Positions 1 to 7,721 of a stretch of 64,000 nucleotides of DNA are shown here, piece after piece (position 1 is the stretch's first letter; each line of letters opens with the position of its first letter). Location of the stretch: positions 6,324,001-6,388,000 of the forward strand of contig NZ_CP113264.1 in assembly GCF_026642255.1 (NCBI RefSeq), written 5' to 3'. A program made the translations under genes and the position numbers. The notes below the pieces were generated by a model that ran no database searches, had not been told where the DNA came from, and saw only the letters and a list, made by a program, of their open reading frames with translations. This DNA comes from Streptomonospora nanhaiensis. GTDB taxonomy: Bacteria; Actinomycetota; Actinomycetes; Streptosporangiales; Streptosporangiaceae.

Positions 1-563
1 TCGAAGTACTCGGCGTAGCTCTGCTCGACCGAGCCGTTGAGGACGGCCAGGGTCAGGTCGGGGTTGTCCACGAACGAGGTGAAGTGCTCGATGCCCTCGG
101 GGTTGCCCTCGTTGACGAGGAAGGCCTCGGGGGACGTGGCGGTGGGCTCGGTGAAGGCGACCTGCTCGCAGCGGTCCGGCGTGATGAACACGCCGGCGGC
201 GAGAACGTCGAATCGGTTCGCCTGGAGGCCGGGGATCAGGCCGTCCCAGGTGACCGGGGTCGGCTGGATCTCCGGGACGCCCAGCTCCTCGAAGACCGCT
301 CTGGCGACGGCCGGGGACTGCCCCGCGGGGGCGCCGCTGCCGTCGATGAACCCGAACGGGATCTCGTTGGCGAGGCCGACGCTCACGAAGCCCTGTTCGC
401 GCAGGCGTTCCAGGGTGGACTGTCCCCCTTCTTCCCCGCCGCCTCCCCCGTCGACCCGGGTGCAGGCGGCGAGGCCGACCGTGGCGAGCCCCACGCCGCC
501 CAGTCGGAGTGCGTCTCGGCGGCCCCAGGTTCCTCGGCTGATCGCTGGTACCTGCTTCTTCAC
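1..563 (-). CDS. ehuB: Ectoine/hydroxyectoine ABC transporter substrate-binding lipoprotein EhuB (partial, 3' end outside window)
   Basis: About 187 N-terminal residues are visible; the gene runs off the left edge. The GTG start at 563 follows a GAGGAG ribosome binding site. The N-terminus carries an Arg-Arg pair, a hydrophobic stretch and the lipobox LAAC, so it is an exported lipoprotein, possibly by the Tat route. The mature part has the family-3 solute-binding pattern (LREQGFVSVGLANEIPFGFI, then VFEELGVPEIQPTPVTWDGLIPGL in two halves), typical of EhuB. It should bind ectoine or 5-hydroxyectoine outside the membrane for an EhuABCD importer. It lies downstream of ectABC on the same strand, separated by a strong terminator, so it probably has its own promoter. 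Family assignment is strong; ligand is inferred from similarity and context. Confidence 0.85.
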   Translation of the reverse strand, partial: MKKQVPAISRGTWGRRDALRLGGVGLATVGLAACTRVDGGGGGEEGGQSTLERLREQGFVSVGLANEIPFGFIDGSGAPAGQSPAVARAVFEELGVPEIQPTPVTWDGLIPGLQANRFDVLAAGVFITPDRCEQVAFTEPTATSPEAFLVNEGNPEGIEHFTSFVDNPDLTLAVLNGSVEQSYAEYF

Positions 564-811
564 GACTGCTCCTCGGTGATTCGCGAGGCGGCGCCCCCGA
601 CCGGGAAGGCAGGACGGGTGCGCCGCGCATTCGGATGGTGGGACGCCTGGTGCGGGCGGTGCGCGGCGCTGGGCCGCGGCTGCCGCCGCCGGTCGGGACA
701 CGGAGCGGCGGCGCTGGTACGGGGTCTCCCTCCCCGAGCACATCCGGCAGTAACGAGACGGGTTTAGTCCGTTATGCACTGGTTATGGATACGCGGTCGC
801 CGGGTGACCCG

Positions 812-854
812 GCTTTCGGCCTGTTCAGGGCGGGTCACCTGTACCTGGTGACCC
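812..854. promoter_or_regulatory. Cluster of three GGGTGACCC-type half-sites, candidate operator for ehuB
   Basis: GGGTGACCC occurs at 812-820. An inverted pair follows: GGGTCACC at 832-839 and GGTGACCC at 847-854, with a 7-base spacer. Spacing of about 15-20 bases and the position 250-300 bases before ehuB suggest a regulator binding site. The regulator is unknown. Confidence 0.4.
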
Positions 855-964
855 TGGGTCCGAGGCGCGGTCACACTGGGGCGTCGGTTCTCCGCCGTCC
901 TTCCCTTCCCCCGACGCACCCCGGGCCCGGTCCGGAGACCCCCATCAAAACCCAGGACACGGCC

Positions 965-997
965 GTGGGCGGGGTCCGCCGCGCGGACCCCGCCCAC
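965..997 (-). terminator. Rho-independent-type terminator after ectC
   Basis: A perfect 15-bp inverted repeat (965-979 with 983-997) has a 3-base loop and sits 20 bases past the ectC stop codon. It lacks a clear U-tract, as is usual in high-GC actinomycetes. It separates ectABC from ehuB. Confidence 0.75.
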
Positions 998-1016
998 CTG
1001 CTGCCGTGTCGGCGCC

Positions 1017-1418
1017 CTACGCGGGGGCGTCCTCCTCCACGACGAGCGGGTAGACCCCGTTCTCGTCGTGGACCTCGCGCCCGGTCACGGGCGGGTTGAA
1101 CACGCAGAGCACGCGGAAGTCCGTCTTGGGACGGACGGTGTGCTTCTCGTGGCCGTTGAGGAGGTAGAGGGTGCCCGGGGTGATGGTGTGCTTCTCCCCG
1201 GTCTCCTCGTTGGTCAGCTCCGCCTCGCCCTCGATGCAGTGCACGAGCTCGACGTGGTTGGCGTACCAGAAGGTCGACTCGGTGCCCGCGTACAGGACGG
1301 TCTCGTGGAAGGAGAAGCCCACCTTCTCCTTGGCCAGGATGATCCGGCGGCTGCGCCAGTTCTCCGTCTTGATGTCGGCCTCGGTGTCGTTGACCTCGTC
1401 CATGCTGCGAACGATCAC
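1017..1418 (-). CDS. ectC: L-ectoine synthase EctC
   Basis: This 133-residue cupin cyclises N-gamma-acetyl-diaminobutyrate to ectoine, the last step of ectoine synthesis in the cytoplasm. The typical EctC pattern is present: [20 protein letters not shown] at the N-terminus, [20 protein letters not shown], a metal-binding cupin core ([14 protein letters not shown]) and [11 protein letters not shown] near the C-terminus. Length equals the family norm. The GTG start at 1418 follows AAGGAG. It is the third gene of ectABC, 129 bases after ectB, and is closed by the hairpin at 965-997. No ectD hydroxylase follows it in the window. Confidence 0.96.
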   Translation of the reverse strand: MIVRSMDEVNDTEADIKTENWRSRRIILAKEKVGFSFHETVLYAGTESTFWYANHVELVHCIEGEAELTNEETGEKHTITPGTLYLLNGHEKHTVRPKTDFRVLCVFNPPVTGREVHDENGVYPLVVEEDAPA

Positions 1419-1547
1419 TGGCTTGCTCCTTAAACGCGCTGCTGCGCCTTGCTGGGGTGGTGCGACGCGGCGCGGGGCCGGACGACCCTCCCTCCTGGGA
1501 GTGTCGTCCGACCCCGTACCGCGTGGATGTGGAACCGCCGCCGGGGC

Positions 1548-2813
1548 CTAGGCCGGCTGCGCCACCTTGACCGCGGCACGGGCCGCGTCAGCCATGATGT
1601 CAAGGCCGGCGGTCAGTTCCTCCTCCGTCGCGGTGAGCGGCGGAAGAAGTTTCGCGACCTCGTCCTCGGGCCCGGAGGTCTCCAGGAGCAGGCCCCGGTC
1701 GAACGACTCGGCCGCCACCTTCTTGGCGATGCCGTCCTGCTCGAAGGCCAGACCCCGGGCGAGCCCGCGGCCGCGCACGTGCGCGCCGAAGTCGGAGTGC
1801 TCCGCCGCCATCTCCCCCAGGCGCGCGGCGACCATGTCGCCCTTGGCCTTGGTGGAGGCGGCGAAGGAGTCGTCGCTCCAGAAGCGGCGCAGCGCCTCGG
1901 CGCCGGTCACCATCGCCGGGTTGAATCCGCGGAAGGTGCCGTTGTGCTCGCCCGGCTCCCACACGTCCAGCTCGCGCTTGAACAGGGTGAGGGCCATGGG
2001 CAGGCCGTAGCCGCTGATGGACTTGGACAGCGTGACGATGTCCGGGGTGATCCCGGCCTCCTCGAAGCTGAAGAAGTCGCCGGTGCGGCCGCAGCCCATC
2101 TGGATGTCGTCGACGATCAGGAGGATCTCGTACTCGCGGCAGAGGTCGGAGAGCTCCCGCAGCCACTGGGCGCTGGCGACGTTGATGCCGCCCTCCCCCT
2201 GGACCGCCTCGACGATGACGGCGGCGGGCTTGTCCAGCCCGCTGCCGCTGTCGTCCAGCAGGCTGCGCAGCCACAGGAAGTCGGGCGTGCGCCCGTCGAG
2301 GTAGTTGTCGAACGGCATCGTGGCCACGTGGTCGAGCGGCACGCCCGCGCCGCCGCGCTTCATCGAGTTGCCGGTGACGGCCAGGGCCCCCAGGGTCATG
2401 CCGTGGAAGCCGTTGGTGAAGTTCACGATCGTCGAGCGGCCGGTGTACTTGCGGGCCAGCTTCAGCGCGGCCTCGACCGCGTTGTTGCCCGCCGGACCGG
2501 GGAACTGCACCTTGTAGTCGAGGTCCCGCGGTTTGAGCACGATCTGCTCGAAGGTCTCCAGGAACTCGCGTTTGGCCACGCTGTAGGCGTCGAGGCTGTG
2601 GACGATGCGGTCGTCCGTCAGGTACTCGATGAGCGAGGTCTTCAGCTCGGGGTTGTTGTGCCCGTAGTTGAGCGAGCCCGCTCCCGCGAAGAAGTCGAGG
2701 TAAGGCTTGCCGGTCTCGTCGTAGACATGGCTTCCGACCGCCCTGTCGAAGACGACCGGCCAGTTCCGGCAGTATCCGCGGACTTCGGACTCCAGGCGCT
2801 GGAAGGTCTCCAT
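1548..2813 (-). CDS. ectB: L-2,4-diaminobutyrate:2-oxoglutarate aminotransferase EctB
   Basis: This 421-residue class III PLP aminotransferase converts aspartate semialdehyde and glutamate to 2,4-diaminobutyrate, the first committed ectoine step. Visible marks are METFQRLESEVRGYCRNWPV at the N-terminus, the PLP phosphate-binding region NGFHGMTLGALAVTGN, the VDDIQMGCGRTGDFFSFE aspartate segment, and the Schiff-base lysine in TLSKSISGYGLPMAL. The ATG start at 2813 is preceded by AAAGGAACCGAGG. It lies 89 bases after ectA and 129 bases before ectC, so the three genes are probably cotranscribed. Length matches the family. Confidence 0.96.
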   Translation of the reverse strand: METFQRLESEVRGYCRNWPVVFDRAVGSHVYDETGKPYLDFFAGAGSLNYGHNNPELKTSLIEYLTDDRIVHSLDAYSVAKREFLETFEQIVLKPRDLDYKVQFPGPAGNNAVEAALKLARKYTGRSTIVNFTNGFHGMTLGALAVTGNSMKRGGAGVPLDHVATMPFDNYLDGRTPDFLWLRSLLDDSGSGLDKPAAVIVEAVQGEGGINVASAQWLRELSDLCREYEILLIVDDIQMGCGRTGDFFSFEEAGITPDIVTLSKSISGYGLPMALTLFKRELDVWEPGEHNGTFRGFNPAMVTGAEALRRFWSDDSFAASTKAKGDMVAARLGEMAAEHSDFGAHVRGRGLARGLAFEQDGIAKKVAAESFDRGLLLETSGPEDEVAKLLPPLTATEEELTAGLDIMADAARAAVKVAQPA

Positions 2814-2902
2814 CGTGTGTACCTCGGTTCCTTTCCCCAGGTTCGTGGGCTCATGGCTTGGACGACGGGGTGGGTCGGGATCGGTCGATCCGGTGCGGAT
2901 GG

Positions 2903-3505
2903 TCAGTCACGCCCCTGACCCGGTGCCTGCCCGAACGGGCCGATCCGGACCAGGTCCTCGGGCTCGTGCGGGGTGTCCCCCTCCTGGGGGAAGTGTTCCC
3001 CGGTCAGGAGCGGACTCCACACGGCCTCGGTGTCCCGGTCCCGGGCGAACGACGCGAACAGCGCGCGGGAAGCGGTGTTGTCGGGTGTGACGGTCGCTTC
3101 GAGATAGCGCAGACCACGGTCGGTGATCCGGTCGCCGATGAAGTCGAGCATCCGGCGGGCCAGCCGCTGTCCGCGGAACGCGGAGTCGACGGCGACCTGC
3201 CAGAGGAAGTACGTGTCGGGACTGTCGGGACGCACGTAGCCGGTGACGTAGGCCGCGACACGGCCCTCGCCGTCGCGGGCGACGACGCTGGTCGTGGCGA
3301 AGTCCCGGCACCAGAGCGCGTAGGCGTACGGGGAGTTGACGTCCATTCCCGTCTCCCGGGCCAGCCGCCACATGTGCGGCCCGTCCTCCGGGGACGGGTG
3401 CGCGAGGCGCACGTCCCCACGGCCCGCGGCCCCTGTCGTCCCAGGGCTCTCGGCCCCGGTGTCAGTTCGGTCGCGTGCTTGGAGGTTCGTTCGTAGATGT
3501 GGCAC
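2903..3505 (-). CDS. ectA: L-2,4-diaminobutyrate N-acetyltransferase EctA
   Basis: This GNAT enzyme acetylates 2,4-diaminobutyrate to N-gamma-acetyl-diaminobutyrate. It has the EctA signatures GMDVNSPYAYALWCRDF, the acetyl-CoA loop QVAVDSAFRGQRLARRML, and RGLRYLEATVTPDNTASRALF. The start is uncertain. The frame is open to an ATG at 3580, but that part is not protein-like and has no ribosome binding site; I chose the GTG at 3505 (200 residues), which also lacks a strong site. The conserved domain begins about 30 residues in. It is the first gene of ectABC; the best promoter candidate lies at 3785-3812. Confidence 0.9.
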   Translation of the reverse strand: MPHLRTNLQARDRTDTGAESPGTTGAAGRGDVRLAHPSPEDGPHMWRLARETGMDVNSPYAYALWCRDFATTSVVARDGEGRVAAYVTGYVRPDSPDTYFLWQVAVDSAFRGQRLARRMLDFIGDRITDRGLRYLEATVTPDNTASRALFASFARDRDTEAVWSPLLTGEHFPQEGDTPHEPEDLVRIGPFGQAPGQGRD

Positions 3506-3784
3506 GTCGATCGAACTTAGCGAACGAATGTCAATGAGGTTCCGCGGAGATTCCGCGCAGATGTTTCGGGAGGTTCGCATCGGGTATGGCCCGTTTATTT
3601 AGCAGCGAACCAAGGCCCTGACCAGGGCTTTCAAGGGGAGTCGCGGGGACCCCGGCCGCGCGGTCCACGCCCCGCCCATCAGGCGGTTCGGCGGGCGGGC
3701 CGGGTACGGGCGGCGCGCGGGGGCGGCGGCGGCGCCTCGCGCGGCGGCCGTCCGACACGGTCAAACATAGAGCTTTACCGAGCA

Positions 3785-3812
3785 ATATTAAGCGTGCGTT
3801 AAGTCACATCAA
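3785..3812 (-). promoter_or_regulatory. Candidate housekeeping-type promoter for ectABC
   Basis: On the minus strand TTGATG (3812-3807) and TAATAT (3790-3785) are separated by 16 bases, close to the vegetative consensus. Initiation near 3778 would give a leader of about 200-270 bases before ectA. Confidence 0.5.
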
Positions 3813-4035
3813 TTCGGTGGGAACCTCGCGACATAACGCCTCTTCGGGGCGGCGCCTCAGGTCACACGCTACGCGGCGGGGCTCCGGAAAAGGTCCGTGC
3901 GCTGGAATTTCCCGAGCTTTCCCGACCCCCGCCCGGCCCGCGCACACGGCCCCGTCCCCGCCCGCCGAGGGGCGGAGAGGGGGTCTGACACGGCCGAACG
4001 TCCTTGATCATTCGGCGGATTTCCAGCAGACTCCG

Positions 4036-4062
4036 TGTAGTACGACCTCATGTAGTACTACA
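4036..4062. promoter_or_regulatory. Palindrome plus direct half-repeat upstream of whiB-like gene
   Basis: TGTAGTACTACA (4051-4062) is a perfect 12-bp palindrome. A further TGTAGTAC copy lies at 4036-4043, 15 bases upstream. Such GTAGTAC half-sites resemble operators of BlaI/CopY-type or other winged-helix repressors; identity is not known. Confidence 0.45.
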
Positions 4063-4194
4063 CTTAGTCGCATCGCTTCGCCGCAGTTCCGCCCGGTCGA
4101 CGGGAACGCGGGCGGGGCGGAGACTTCCGGCCCCGCCGCGGGAACACGGCGCGGCCCACGGACCATGGACCAAGCCACGGATCGGAGGCGCCCC

Positions 4195-4458
4195 GTGAAC
4201 CGCCTGTACCACGAGAGCGAGGACTGGGTCGAGCAGGGCAACTGCCGCTCGTACGACCCGGAGATCTTCTTCCCGGTGAGCAGCACCGGGATCGGGCGCG
4301 CCGACACCGAACAGGCCGTCGCCGTCTGCCGCAGCTGTACTGTTCGCCAAGAGTGCCTGCGGTGGGCCCTTCGTTCCGGTGAGGCTCACGGAGTCTGGGG
4401 TGGCACCACCCCCGAGCAGCGACGCTACATGCGGCGCGAGCTCGTACCGGCCGGTTAG
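4195..4458 (+). CDS. WhiB-family iron-sulfur transcription factor
   Basis: This 87-residue protein has the four WhiB cysteines: Cys17, then Cys45-x2-Cys48-x5-Cys54, which bind a [4Fe-4S] cluster. It also has the turn motif GVWGG (about 67-71) and a basic C-terminal tail (RRYMRREL). The GTG start at 4195 follows GGAGG; an upstream in-frame ATG at 4165 has no ribosome binding site. Wbl proteins act with the primary sigma factor in redox, development or stress control. Similarity is closest in style to the short WhiB1/WblE type, but the subtype is uncertain. It is monocistronic, with a palindrome 130-160 bases upstream. Confidence 0.9.
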   Translation: MNRLYHESEDWVEQGNCRSYDPEIFFPVSSTGIGRADTEQAVAVCRSCTVRQECLRWALRSGEAHGVWGGTTPEQRRYMRRELVPAG

Positions 4459-4703
4459 CGGACCCCCGGGTCCGCCCGCGCACGAAGGCTGCGAAGGGCG
4501 ACGGAGGAGGCCGCCGGGAGCGCGGGGGATCGCGCCCGGCGGCCTCTTCCACGTCCGCGCCCCCTCCCGGCGTCGCTCCCGCCCCGCGGCCCGGGAGGAG
4601 GACCCCGGCCGCCCGACCGGAAACGCGAGGTGCCGAACGGTGGACCGTCACGCTCCGCGCCGATCCGCGACCCCAGGGGCACGGTTCTCACCTTTGGGAG
4701 ATC

Positions 4704-4732
4704 TTGCGGCCCCCCGGGGCACGGCCTAGGTT
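4704..4732 (+). promoter_or_regulatory. Promoter giving a leaderless transcript for the copper-linked membrane gene
   Basis: TTGCGG (4704-4709) and TAGGTT (4727-4732) are separated by 17 bases. The expected start point, about 4739-4740, coincides with the GTG start codon at 4740. Confidence 0.6.
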
Positions 4733-4739
4733 CGTTCAC

Positions 4740-5309
4740 GTGCGACCCGCCCACGGCACTCTCCGTCTCACACGCACGGCGTCCCTCGCCGCGGCGTGCA
4801 CCGGGCTGGCCTGGGGCGGCCACAACCTGTGGGCGGAGGTCCCCGCCTCCGCCGGCGGGTTCGCCGCCGCCACCGCGGTGCTCTTCCCCGTGCTCTGGTT
4901 CTTCACCCGGTCCATGCGCGGCTTCGGCGACATCCTCGCCGTCATGGCGACGGTCCAGGTCGCCCTGCACCTCGTCCTCCAGGGCTCGGTCGACCCCGCG
5001 TTCGGCGCCGACGCCGGCCACGCGGGCCACGGGTTCCTCGCGCACACGCTCGGCTTCGCGCCCGGCATGCTGCTCGCGCACCTGTGGGCGGCCCTGCTCG
5101 CCTCCGCCCTGCTCGCCCACGGCGAGGCGGCCCTGTGGTTCCTCGCCGCGCTGTTCGCACGCGCGCTGCCGCCGCTGCTCGTCCCCCGCCTCGCGTTCGG
5201 CGCCGCCGCTCCGGCCCGGTCTCCGACCCGGTCCGCGGCGCCCTCCCCCGCCCCGCTCTCGGCGCACCGGCCCCGGGGGCCTCCCGGTTCGCACCCGTCC
5301 GCACTGTGA
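4740..5309 (+). CDS. Histidine-rich multi-pass membrane protein next to copC
   Basis: A 189-residue membrane protein with about five hydrophobic segments in residues 5-150 and a Pro/Ala/Ser-rich tail. Histidines cluster at or near membrane edges (HNLW, HLVLQ, HAGHGFLAHT, AHLWAALL), which suggests metal contact. I do not recognise a named family. The start is the GTG at 4740, placed exactly where transcription from 4704-4732 should begin; the open frame extends to an ATG at 4704 that overlaps the -35 element. It precedes copC by 79 bases on the same strand, so a role in copper handling or membrane transport with CopC is inferred. Confidence 0.7.
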   Translation: MRPAHGTLRLTRTASLAAACTGLAWGGHNLWAEVPASAGGFAAATAVLFPVLWFFTRSMRGFGDILAVMATVQVALHLVLQGSVDPAFGADAGHAGHGFLAHTLGFAPGMLLAHLWAALLASALLAHGEAALWFLAALFARALPPLLVPRLAFGAAAPARSPTRSAAPSPAPLSAHRPRGPPGSHPSAL

Positions 5310-5388
5310 GAGGCCCGGACCGCGCGGTCCCCGTACCGGAGGACCCGCGCGCCGGGCGCGAACCGACCACGAACGCTGAGAGAAGAAC

Positions 5389-6069
5389 ATGACCACCACC
5401 AGCAGCAGCGCCCCCCTCGACGGAACCGGGACAGCCTCCCGCGTGCTCCCGCGCGCGGCCGCCGCCCTCCTCGCCCCCCTCGCCGCCGCGGCACTGGCGC
5501 TGGCTCCCTCGCCCGCGCTGGCCCACGACGTGCTGACCGACTCCAGCCCCGAGGACGGGCAGACCCTGGAGACCGTGCCCGAGGAGGTCGTGCTGACCTT
5601 CAACAACGCGCCGATGGAGGGCGGCAGCGGAAGCGCCGTCGTCGTGACGGGGCCGGACGGGGAGACCACCTACGAGGACGGCGAGCTCTCGTTCGACGGC
5701 ACGGACGTGTCCGTGGGGCTGAGCCCCCTGGACGAGGCCGGCGAGTACACCATCGGGTTCCGCGTCGTGTCCTCCGACGGCCACCCCATCCAGGACAGCC
5801 TGACGTTCACCGTGACCGAGGAGGCCGTGGCCGCCGCGGCGCCGGAGCCGGAGGCGGGTGAGAGCGAGGCGCCCGCCTCCGAGGAGTCGGACGAGCCCGC
5901 CGGGGAGCCCGCCGCCGAGGAGGTCTCCGCCGAGGAGGCCGACGAGGGCGGCGTCTCCCCCGTGGCGCTGGCCGTGGTGGCCGTCGTCGCGATCGCGGGC
6001 ATCGGCGCGGTCGTGCTCGTCCTGGTCCGGATGCGCAACCGCCCGGGCGGCGGCGCCGACCGGAAGTAG
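5389..6069 (+). CDS. copC: CopC-domain copper resistance protein, membrane-anchored
   Basis: A 226-residue exported protein. A signal peptide ends at ALA-HDVL, so the mature protein would start with His, the usual N-terminal Cu(II) ligand of CopC. The domain (about 46-145) shows LTDSSPEDGQTLETVPEEVVLTFN and the second ligand region SSDGHPIQDSLTFTV. An acidic Glu/Ala-rich linker (about 145-190) leads to one C-terminal transmembrane helix (about 190-215) and a basic tail, so it is tethered on the outer face. ATG 5389 follows GAGAGAAGAAC. It is likely cotranscribed with the upstream membrane gene and is closed by the hairpin at 6101-6134. Confidence 0.9.
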   Translation: MTTTSSSAPLDGTGTASRVLPRAAAALLAPLAAAALALAPSPALAHDVLTDSSPEDGQTLETVPEEVVLTFNNAPMEGGSGSAVVVTGPDGETTYEDGELSFDGTDVSVGLSPLDEAGEYTIGFRVVSSDGHPIQDSLTFTVTEEAVAAAAPEPEAGESEAPASEESDEPAGEPAAEEVSAEEADEGGVSPVALAVVAVVAIAGIGAVVLVLVRMRNRPGGGADRK

Positions 6070-6100
6070 GCCGGCGCGGACCCTCGCGGTCCACGAGCGG

Positions 6101-6134
6101 AAGGGCCCGTACACCGCGAGGTGTACGGGCCCTT
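6101..6134. terminator. Bidirectional terminator between copC and PP2C gene
   Basis: A perfect 15-bp stem (6101-6115 with 6120-6134) closes a GCGA tetraloop of GNRA type. It lies between convergent genes and can serve both strands. Confidence 0.85.
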
Positions 6135-6189
6135 CGTGTTCGCCCCGCGCCGGCCGCCGCGGGGCGGGACCCGCGCGTCGGAGCCGGGG

Positions 6190-6951
6190 TCAGACTCGGC
6201 GCGCCAGCAGGATGCTGATGTTGTCCTTGCCGCCGGCCTCCATGGCGGCCTGCCACAGGGCGTGCACGGCGGCCTCGTCGCTGCCGGCCTCGGCGATCAT
6301 CCGCTCCATCTCCTCGGGGAGGACGAGGTCGGACAGTCCGTCGCTGCACATGAGCCAGGCGCTCGGGTCGGCCGCGTCGTCGCGTCCCACGTGCGGGACC
6401 ATCGAGCCGCCGGAACTGCCGCCCAGGGACTGGGTGATGAAGTTCGTGGTGACCGGGCGGCCGTCCTCGGAGGGGGGGAGCGCCGGGGAGTCGTCCTCGG
6501 AGAGCTGCCGCAGGCGGCGTCCCTCCAGGCGGTAGGTCCGGGAGTCTCCGACGTTGAACCAGAAGTTGCCGTCGTTGTTGAGCAGGACGCCGGCGACCGT
6601 GGTCCCCATGCCGGAGAACTCGGTGTGCTGGAGGGCGTGGTCCTTGATCTCCTCGTCGATGTTGCTCAGCAGTTGGGCGATCTCCTCGGGGCCGTTCAGC
6701 CGCGGCCCCATCTCGGCCATGCGGTGCACCGCGTGCTCCGAGGCGATCTCTCCCGCGGCCTGTCCGCCGATCCCGTCGGCGACCGCCAGGATGACGGGCT
6801 CGCTCACCGGCAGCACGCAGCGGACCGGAGAGGTCATGTTCGCACTGGCGACGGTGAGAGCACCCATGACGACGGCGTCCTCGTTGGCGGGGCGGATAGC
6901 GCCCCGGTGCGTGAGGGCCGTGACAATGACTTCCCCACCAGCGACACCCAT
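6190..6951 (-). CDS. PP2C-family serine/threonine protein phosphatase
   Basis: A 253-residue soluble PP2C phosphatase that dephosphorylates Ser/Thr-phosphoproteins with two metal ions. Metal and catalytic motifs are in order: THRGAIRPANEDA, VADGIGGQAAGEIAS, FSGMGTTVAGVLL, NVGDSRTYRL, CSDGLSDLV and GGKDNISILLARR at the end. ATG 6951 follows GGAGGAAGGGC; the frame extends upstream to 7074 without protein-like sequence. No transmembrane segment or regulatory domain is seen, so it resembles stand-alone phosphatases rather than PstP. It is convergent with copC and has no adjacent kinase in the window. Confidence 0.92.
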   Translation of the reverse strand: MGVAGGEVIVTALTHRGAIRPANEDAVVMGALTVASANMTSPVRCVLPVSEPVILAVADGIGGQAAGEIASEHAVHRMAEMGPRLNGPEEIAQLLSNIDEEIKDHALQHTEFSGMGTTVAGVLLNNDGNFWFNVGDSRTYRLEGRRLRQLSEDDSPALPPSEDGRPVTTNFITQSLGGSSGGSMVPHVGRDDAADPSAWLMCSDGLSDLVLPEEMERMIAEAGSDEAAVHALWQAAMEAGGKDNISILLARRV

Positions 6952-7721
6952 ACGCCCTTCCTCCCGTTTCGTCGGCCGTGGCCGGTTGCCCGGCGCCACG
7001 CGCCGGACCTTGGTCGAGTCCCGTTCAACGTCTGGATTCTGTAACCGTACCGACCTACTGCTGGAGTCGGTCAAAATCCGCGTACATCATGGCGGAAAAC
7101 ACCCGGATATGCAGTTCCCGCACCGGTTCCGGCCGATAAAAGTGCTGTGACGGGTGGGCCTCCGGTGTGTGTCGCGGCCTTCCGTGGTCCCGGTCCGACA
7201 GTAGCGGCGTCCACGCGCGCCCGACAGGGCCGATCGGCGGGTACGGAGAACCCCCAGCGCACAGGGGGTCCCGGGGTATTACGGTCCGCCCCGAAGTCTC
7301 CTTGGGGCATGGCGCGAGACCGGCCTCGCGTTGTCCGCCCGCGAGGCGTCTGGCAGAATGGGCCCCGTTGGGTGTCTAAGACGCAGACACACACGACCCG
7401 CCACGTGCGCCGCGACTCCGTCGCGCCCGTGGTCCTCGATCTCCTTCGACGGTCGTTTGGTGTGATCACTGTGCGTCTGCCCTGCCTCTCTTCCTTTCCC
7501 GGTTCGCCCCGCAGCAGCCGCGTGCCCTCCGTGCGCGCGGCCGTCAGTGCTGCCCGGCGTCCACCACCCGCTGTGCCCGGGCGTTCCCGACCCGTGCGCC
7601 CGCTCTCCCCTGGATCGCACAGCCGCCGTCCCGCCCGGGGGGATTCCGATCCCCGCTCCGGAGTCACCTCGGGCGTTCGCACCTACGACGGGCACCGTTC
7701 TCGCCCAAGGAGTCCAGCCCA
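6952..7721. other. Long intergenic region upstream of GT4 gene
   Basis: About 770 bases without a convincing gene; open frames on both strands lack ribosome binding sites and protein-like composition. It contains an AT-richer patch near 7020-7150, probably the PP2C promoter region, and the promoter candidate at 7331-7359. Confidence 0.5.
7331..7359 (+). promoter_or_regulatory. Promoter candidate upstream of the GT4 gene
   Basis: TTGTCC (7331-7336) and CAGAAT (7354-7359) are separated by 17 bases. It would leave a leader of about 355 bases before the GTG at 7722. Confidence 0.4.

Larger units (their letters stand above)
564..1016. other. Intergenic region between ectC and ehuB
   Basis: No credible gene is present in these 450 bases. 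It contains the ectC terminator at 965-997, a cluster of GGTGACCC-type half-sites at 812-854, and a less GC-rich stretch at 765-790 with two CATAAC copies 11 bases apart when read on the minus strand. The ehuB promoter is expected here. Confidence 0.6.
3506..4194. other. Divergent intergenic region between ectA and the whiB-like gene
   Basis: About 690 bases without a convincing gene. It includes AT-richer segments (3500-3600 and 3765-3815) that stand out in this GC-rich window, a minus-strand promoter candidate at 3785-3812, and a repeat/palindrome at 4036-4062 upstream of the whiB-like gene. Confidence 0.6.

Noticed and set aside
3529-3534. TTGACA on the minus strand upstream of ectA
   Set aside because: No acceptable -10 box occurs 15-19 bases downstream; the pair at 3785-3812 is better.
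7071-7682. A 203-codon minus-strand frame upstream of the GT4 gene
   Set aside because: No ribosome binding site, Arg/Gly/Thr-rich, no family signature; considered non-coding.
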